From positions 1-63,408 of the forward strand of contig PBKW01000010.1 in NCBI GenBank assembly GCA_002721615.1: a stretch of 63,408 bases of DNA, read 5' to 3'. Positions 60,724-63,408 of this stretch are shown one piece after another. Position numbers and translations under genes: made by a program. The notes below the pieces were generated by a model. That model made no database searches. It was not told the origin of the DNA and was given only the letters and a program-made list of their open reading frames with translations. The stretch comes from Chloroflexota bacterium. GTDB lineage: Bacteria; Chloroflexota; Dehalococcoidia; Lucifugimonadales; Lucifugimonadaceae. Position 1 is the first letter of the stretch, and each line of letters starts with the position of its first letter.

Positions 60724-61302
60724 ATGTTCAACCCTGAAGAAGCCTTAAATAATTCAGAATCAACTAATTTAGCACTATGTATCTTTCCTCATTTAAAAGA
60801 ATTTGCAGTGATAGATTTGACTGAATCTAATAATGATAATCCTATTAAAATTATTAATTGCAATGAGATTTTAGATGAAAATTTTTTTTCAATAATTGAA
60901 AATGAATTCAAAAAAATGTTAAAAGACAATGAGTTTCCTTTTTTAAATTTAATAGGATTGCCTCAAAACATAGAAAATCTAATACGTAGCCATACCTTAA
61001 CTTCTATTTTAGACATATTAAAATCATCCAATAATGAAATCAATTACATGAATAATATCGCAGTTTTATTTTTTTCTGGAAGAATATTAGAAACTACTAA
61101 AGATGAATTAGAAAAAATTCTCATAAATTTATTCGATGAAGGAATAGAATTCAATAAAATCAATAATTCAGTAGATAAAATTATAGAACTTATGAAATCG
61201 GAAAAAACTGCTCAAAAAACTCTTATAAAGAATGATTTATATGATATTATCACTGGAAATAATGAATCATATGGAACTTTATGGCAACGAAGTAATAATT
61301 AG
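60724..61302 (+). CDS. Unknown 192-residue protein
   Basis: I do not recognise it. It is acidic, Asn-rich and mixed alpha/beta (LALCIFPHLKEFAVIDL; AVLFFSGRILETTKDEL), with no membrane segment, signal or cofactor motif. AGGAG seven bases before the ATG makes the start firm. It is on the same strand as alaS, 36 bases before it, but alaS appears to have its own promoter. Confidence 0.72.
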   Translation: MFNPEEALNNSESTNLALCIFPHLKEFAVIDLTESNNDNPIKIINCNEILDENFFSIIENEFKKMLKDNEFPFLNLIGLPQNIENLIRSHTLTSILDILKSSNNEINYMNNIAVLFFSGRILETTKDELEKILINLFDEGIEFNKINNSVDKIIELMKSEKTAQKTLIKNDLYDIITGNNESYGTLWQRSNN

Positions 61303-61332
61303 TTGAAGTATTAACTATTTTTACTGTTTAAT
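61303..61332 (+). promoter_or_regulatory. Candidate leaderless promoter of alaS
   Basis: TTGAAG (61303-61308), an 18-base spacer, TTTAAT (61327-61332), then six bases to the ATG at 61339. No Shine-Dalgarno is present. Confidence 0.45.
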
Positions 61333-61338
61333 AGATAT

Positions 61339-63408
61339 ATGACTATTAAAAAAAATCTTTCATCAGATGATATAAGAAAAGCTTTTCTTAACTTTTTTGT
61401 CAAAAAAAAACATATTACCCATCCTAGTTCTTCATTAATTCCTGCTAATGATCCTACCTTATTACTAACGAACTCTGGAATGGCTCAGTTTAAATCATAT
61501 TTTTCAGGGGAAACAAAACCACCAAAACCAAGAATAACAACTTCACAAAAATGTTTTAGATCTACAGATATTGATGAAGTAGGTGATAATACCCATTTAA
61601 CATTATTTGAAATGTTAGGAAATTTTTCATTTGGAGATTATTTCAAAGAAGAAGCATGTAAATGGGGATTAGAATTACTAATAAAAGAATTTGGATTAGA
61701 AGAAGACAGGATTTTTATTACTATACATTCGGATGATTCAGAAGCTAGAAATATCTGGCTATCACTGGGTGTGCCAGACCATAAAATATTTTCATTTGGT
61801 GATAATTGGTGGGGACCTGCAGGATTAGAAGGACCCTGTGGTCCATGTAGTGAATTACATTATTATACTGGTAATCTTCTACCAAAAGATTATAAAAATG
61901 CATCAAAAAACAAATCTTGGGGACCCAATGTTTCAAATGAGTTTTTAGAATTATATAACTTAGTTTTTACCCAGTATTATCATCATTTAGATGGAAGACA
62001 AACAGAATTACCACAAAAAAATATAGATACTGGTATGGGCCTAGAAAGATTAACTTCAGTAATCCAAGAAGTTAATAGTTGTTATGATACTGATCTGTTT
62101 TCAAAAATCATCAAAAAAATTGAAAATTTATCAGGAATTCAATGGAAAAAATCAAAATCTTCAGATAAAGCAATTATCATAATTGCCGAACATGTAAGAT
62201 CAGCTACTTTTTTAATTGGAGATGGTGTTATTCCTGAAAATACTGGAAGAGGTTATATATTAAGACGAATAATAAGAAGAGCAATGAGATATGGAATGAC
62301 TCTAAATTTAAAAGCACCTTTTATGGGGATTATAGCTGAAGAAGTTATAAAAAAAATGGGACCTCACTATTCAGAATTAATTGAAAATAAACCATTTATA
62401 TTAAATGTATTAGAAGTTGAAGAAACCAAATTCTCATCTACACTTCTACAAGGTAGTAACTTATTAAAAACATTAATTAAAGATCGAAATATTGTCCAAG
62501 AAAAATTTGATGAAATTAATACTACTTTAACTACCATATTATCTGAAAAAAAAATTAAACATACAGAACTAACTGATTTATTTGAAAAATCAAAAATCGG
62601 ACCCGAATCACTAATTTCAAATCTTATAAATAAAGCTATAGATTTGGAAAAACATATTGCTAAAAATAAAAAAGACCCATTGATCAAATTAATAAAAAAT
62701 ATTACAAAATTAAATTGGAAGAAAAATATATCAGGTTTCGAAGTTGCTTACCTATATGACACTCTTGGATTTCCAGTAGAAGTTACTTCTGAGATCGCTG
62801 AAGAATCTAATCTCAAAATTGACTTAGGAGAATTCAATAATATTATGGAAAAATTAAAACTTAGAGCTAAATCTTCTTCTAAATTCAAAGGAGATTTATC
62901 TGCCCAAAGATTATTTGAAGAAATGGGAATCAGTGAAACAATTTTTCAAGGTCATAATAATTTAATAACTGAATCATTAGTATTAGGAATATTAAAAAAT
63001 AATCAACCTACAAACAATGCTACTTCTGGAGATGAAATAAAAATAATTTTAAACCAAACACCATTTTATCCAGAAGGTGGAGGACAGGTAGGAGATTCAG
63101 GAAAAATATCACAAAAAAATCTAACTAAAATAGAAATTTTTGATACTCAAAGCCCTGTATCAGGCATAATTGTTCATGATGGAAAAATTTTACATGGTAA
63201 ATTAAAAATAGGTGATAGTGTAAAAGCAGAAGTAAATATTTCTTCAAGAGAAAAATCTAAACGTAACCATACTGGAACTCACATTTTGCATGCTGCTTTA
63301 AGACAAGTACTTGGTAAACACGTTAGGCAACAAGGTTCTCTAGTTGCCCCTGAAAGACTAAGATTTGATTTTACCCATGTTAAAAAGTTAACTGAAAATG
63401 AAATTAAT
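61339..63408 (+). CDS. alaS: Alanyl-tRNA synthetase, 3' end beyond window
   Basis: 690 residues are visible, open to the window end, so no stop is seen. The class-II aminoacylation domain shows SSLIPANDPTLLLTNSGMAQF, EMLGNFSFGDYF, GPCGPCSE and DTGMGLERL; the editing domain begins with FYPEGGGQVGDSG and NHTGTHILHAAL (zinc His 644 and 648), then GSLVAPERLRFDFTH. Between the tRNA-recognition helices and YLYDTLGFPVE lies an extra helical segment of about 85 residues (380-465) absent from typical AlaS. The protein attaches alanine to tRNA-Ala and edits mischarged serine or glycine. Confidence 0.97.
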   Translation, partial: MTIKKNLSSDDIRKAFLNFFVKKKHITHPSSSLIPANDPTLLLTNSGMAQFKSYFSGETKPPKPRITTSQKCFRSTDIDEVGDNTHLTLFEMLGNFSFGDYFKEEACKWGLELLIKEFGLEEDRIFITIHSDDSEARNIWLSLGVPDHKIFSFGDNWWGPAGLEGPCGPCSELHYYTGNLLPKDYKNASKNKSWGPNVSNEFLELYNLVFTQYYHHLDGRQTELPQKNIDTGMGLERLTSVIQEVNSCYDTDLFSKIIKKIENLSGIQWKKSKSSDKAIIIIAEHVRSATFLIGDGVIPENTGRGYILRRIIRRAMRYGMTLNLKAPFMGIIAEEVIKKMGPHYSELIENKPFILNVLEVEETKFSSTLLQGSNLLKTLIKDRNIVQEKFDEINTTLTTILSEKKIKHTELTDLFEKSKIGPESLISNLINKAIDLEKHIAKNKKDPLIKLIKNITKLNWKKNISGFEVAYLYDTLGFPVEVTSEIAEESNLKIDLGEFNNIMEKLKLRAKSSSKFKGDLSAQRLFEEMGISETIFQGHNNLITESLVLGILKNNQPTNNATSGDEIKIILNQTPFYPEGGGQVGDSGKISQKNLTKIEIFDTQSPVSGIIVHDGKILHGKLKIGDSVKAEVNISSREKSKRNHTGTHILHAALRQVLGKHVRQQGSLVAPERLRFDFTHVKKLTENEIN

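Noticed and set aside
61745-62687. Two minus-strand frames near the right end
   Set aside because: Both are antisense to the open alaS frame, which carries all expected motifs.
1-63408. CRISPR arrays, tRNA or rRNA genes, insertion sequences
   Set aside because: No regularly spaced repeats, cloverleaf-like sequences, rRNA-like blocks or transposase motifs were noticed. Gaps are short and AT-rich. A covariance-model scan would be decisive for RNA genes.

Overview
This AT-rich window (roughly 30 % G+C by eye) reads as a chromosomal segment of a free-living bacterium, most probably a marine Chloroflexota of the SAR202 type. That placement is inference. It rests on six enolase-superfamily (mandelate racemase-like) paralogues in 63 kb, several Gfo/Idh/MocA oxidoreductases, solute-binding lipoproteins with long acidic or Lys/Glu/Val linkers, and a corrinoid methyl-transfer operon. 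No rRNA, tRNA, insertion sequence, prophage or CRISPR array was seen. Genes are tightly packed in short operons on both strands.

Layout. 1-3335 (minus): an edge-truncated oligopeptide-type solute-binding lipoprotein, then an 880-residue protein in which a family-3 amino-acid-binding domain is fused to a family-5 peptide-binding domain. The two genes share a 129-bp near-identical stretch. 3421-7183 (plus): sulfatase, enolase-superfamily enzyme, DapA-family lyase and a small helix-turn-helix protein, as one overlapping operon. 7247-9649 (minus): two more acid-sugar dehydratase-like enzymes. 9720-16082: a peptide/opine-type ABC importer, with the binding protein divergent from permease-permease-ATPase-(68-aa membrane peptide)-ATPase; the second ATPase carries its own membrane helix. 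16101-25711: a membrane protein and a large catabolic block (enolase-family enzymes, SDR, amidohydrolase, three Gfo/Idh/MocA proteins, epimerase).

25758-36802: a DUF971 protein, L-2-hydroxyglutarate oxidase with a membrane tail, glycerate kinase, then a housekeeping run (gmk, aroA, prephenate dehydrogenase, an orphan, PAC2), GDPD, an MFS transporter with a large insert, and another Gfo/Idh/MocA protein. 36946-48798: another enolase-family enzyme, TauE/SafE, M1 aminopeptidase, a DNA glycosylase, a ThDP enzyme, purine salvage (apt, MTAP), DUF502, MOSC, SRAP and a tautomerase. 48809-57319 (minus): a ten-gene corrinoid/folate methyl-transfer operon running from methylene-tetrahydrofolate reductase to the corrinoid-activating ferredoxin-ATPase, with two uncharacterised Cys-containing members. 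57428-60419: 3-hydroxyacid dehydrogenase, tartrate/D-malate dehydrogenase-like enzyme, aldo-keto reductase. The right end holds a small Cys-rich membrane protein, an unknown 192-aa gene and a truncated alaS.

How it fits together. The picture is a heterotroph that imports small organic solutes, strips sulfate and methyl groups, dehydrates and cleaves acid sugars, and feeds the products through 2-hydroxyacid and glycerate metabolism. Methyl groups would enter one-carbon metabolism through corrinoid and folate. Many internal operon genes have Shine-Dalgarno sequences. Several first genes instead show a TATAAT-like hexamer 5-7 bases before the start codon, which suggests leaderless transcripts.
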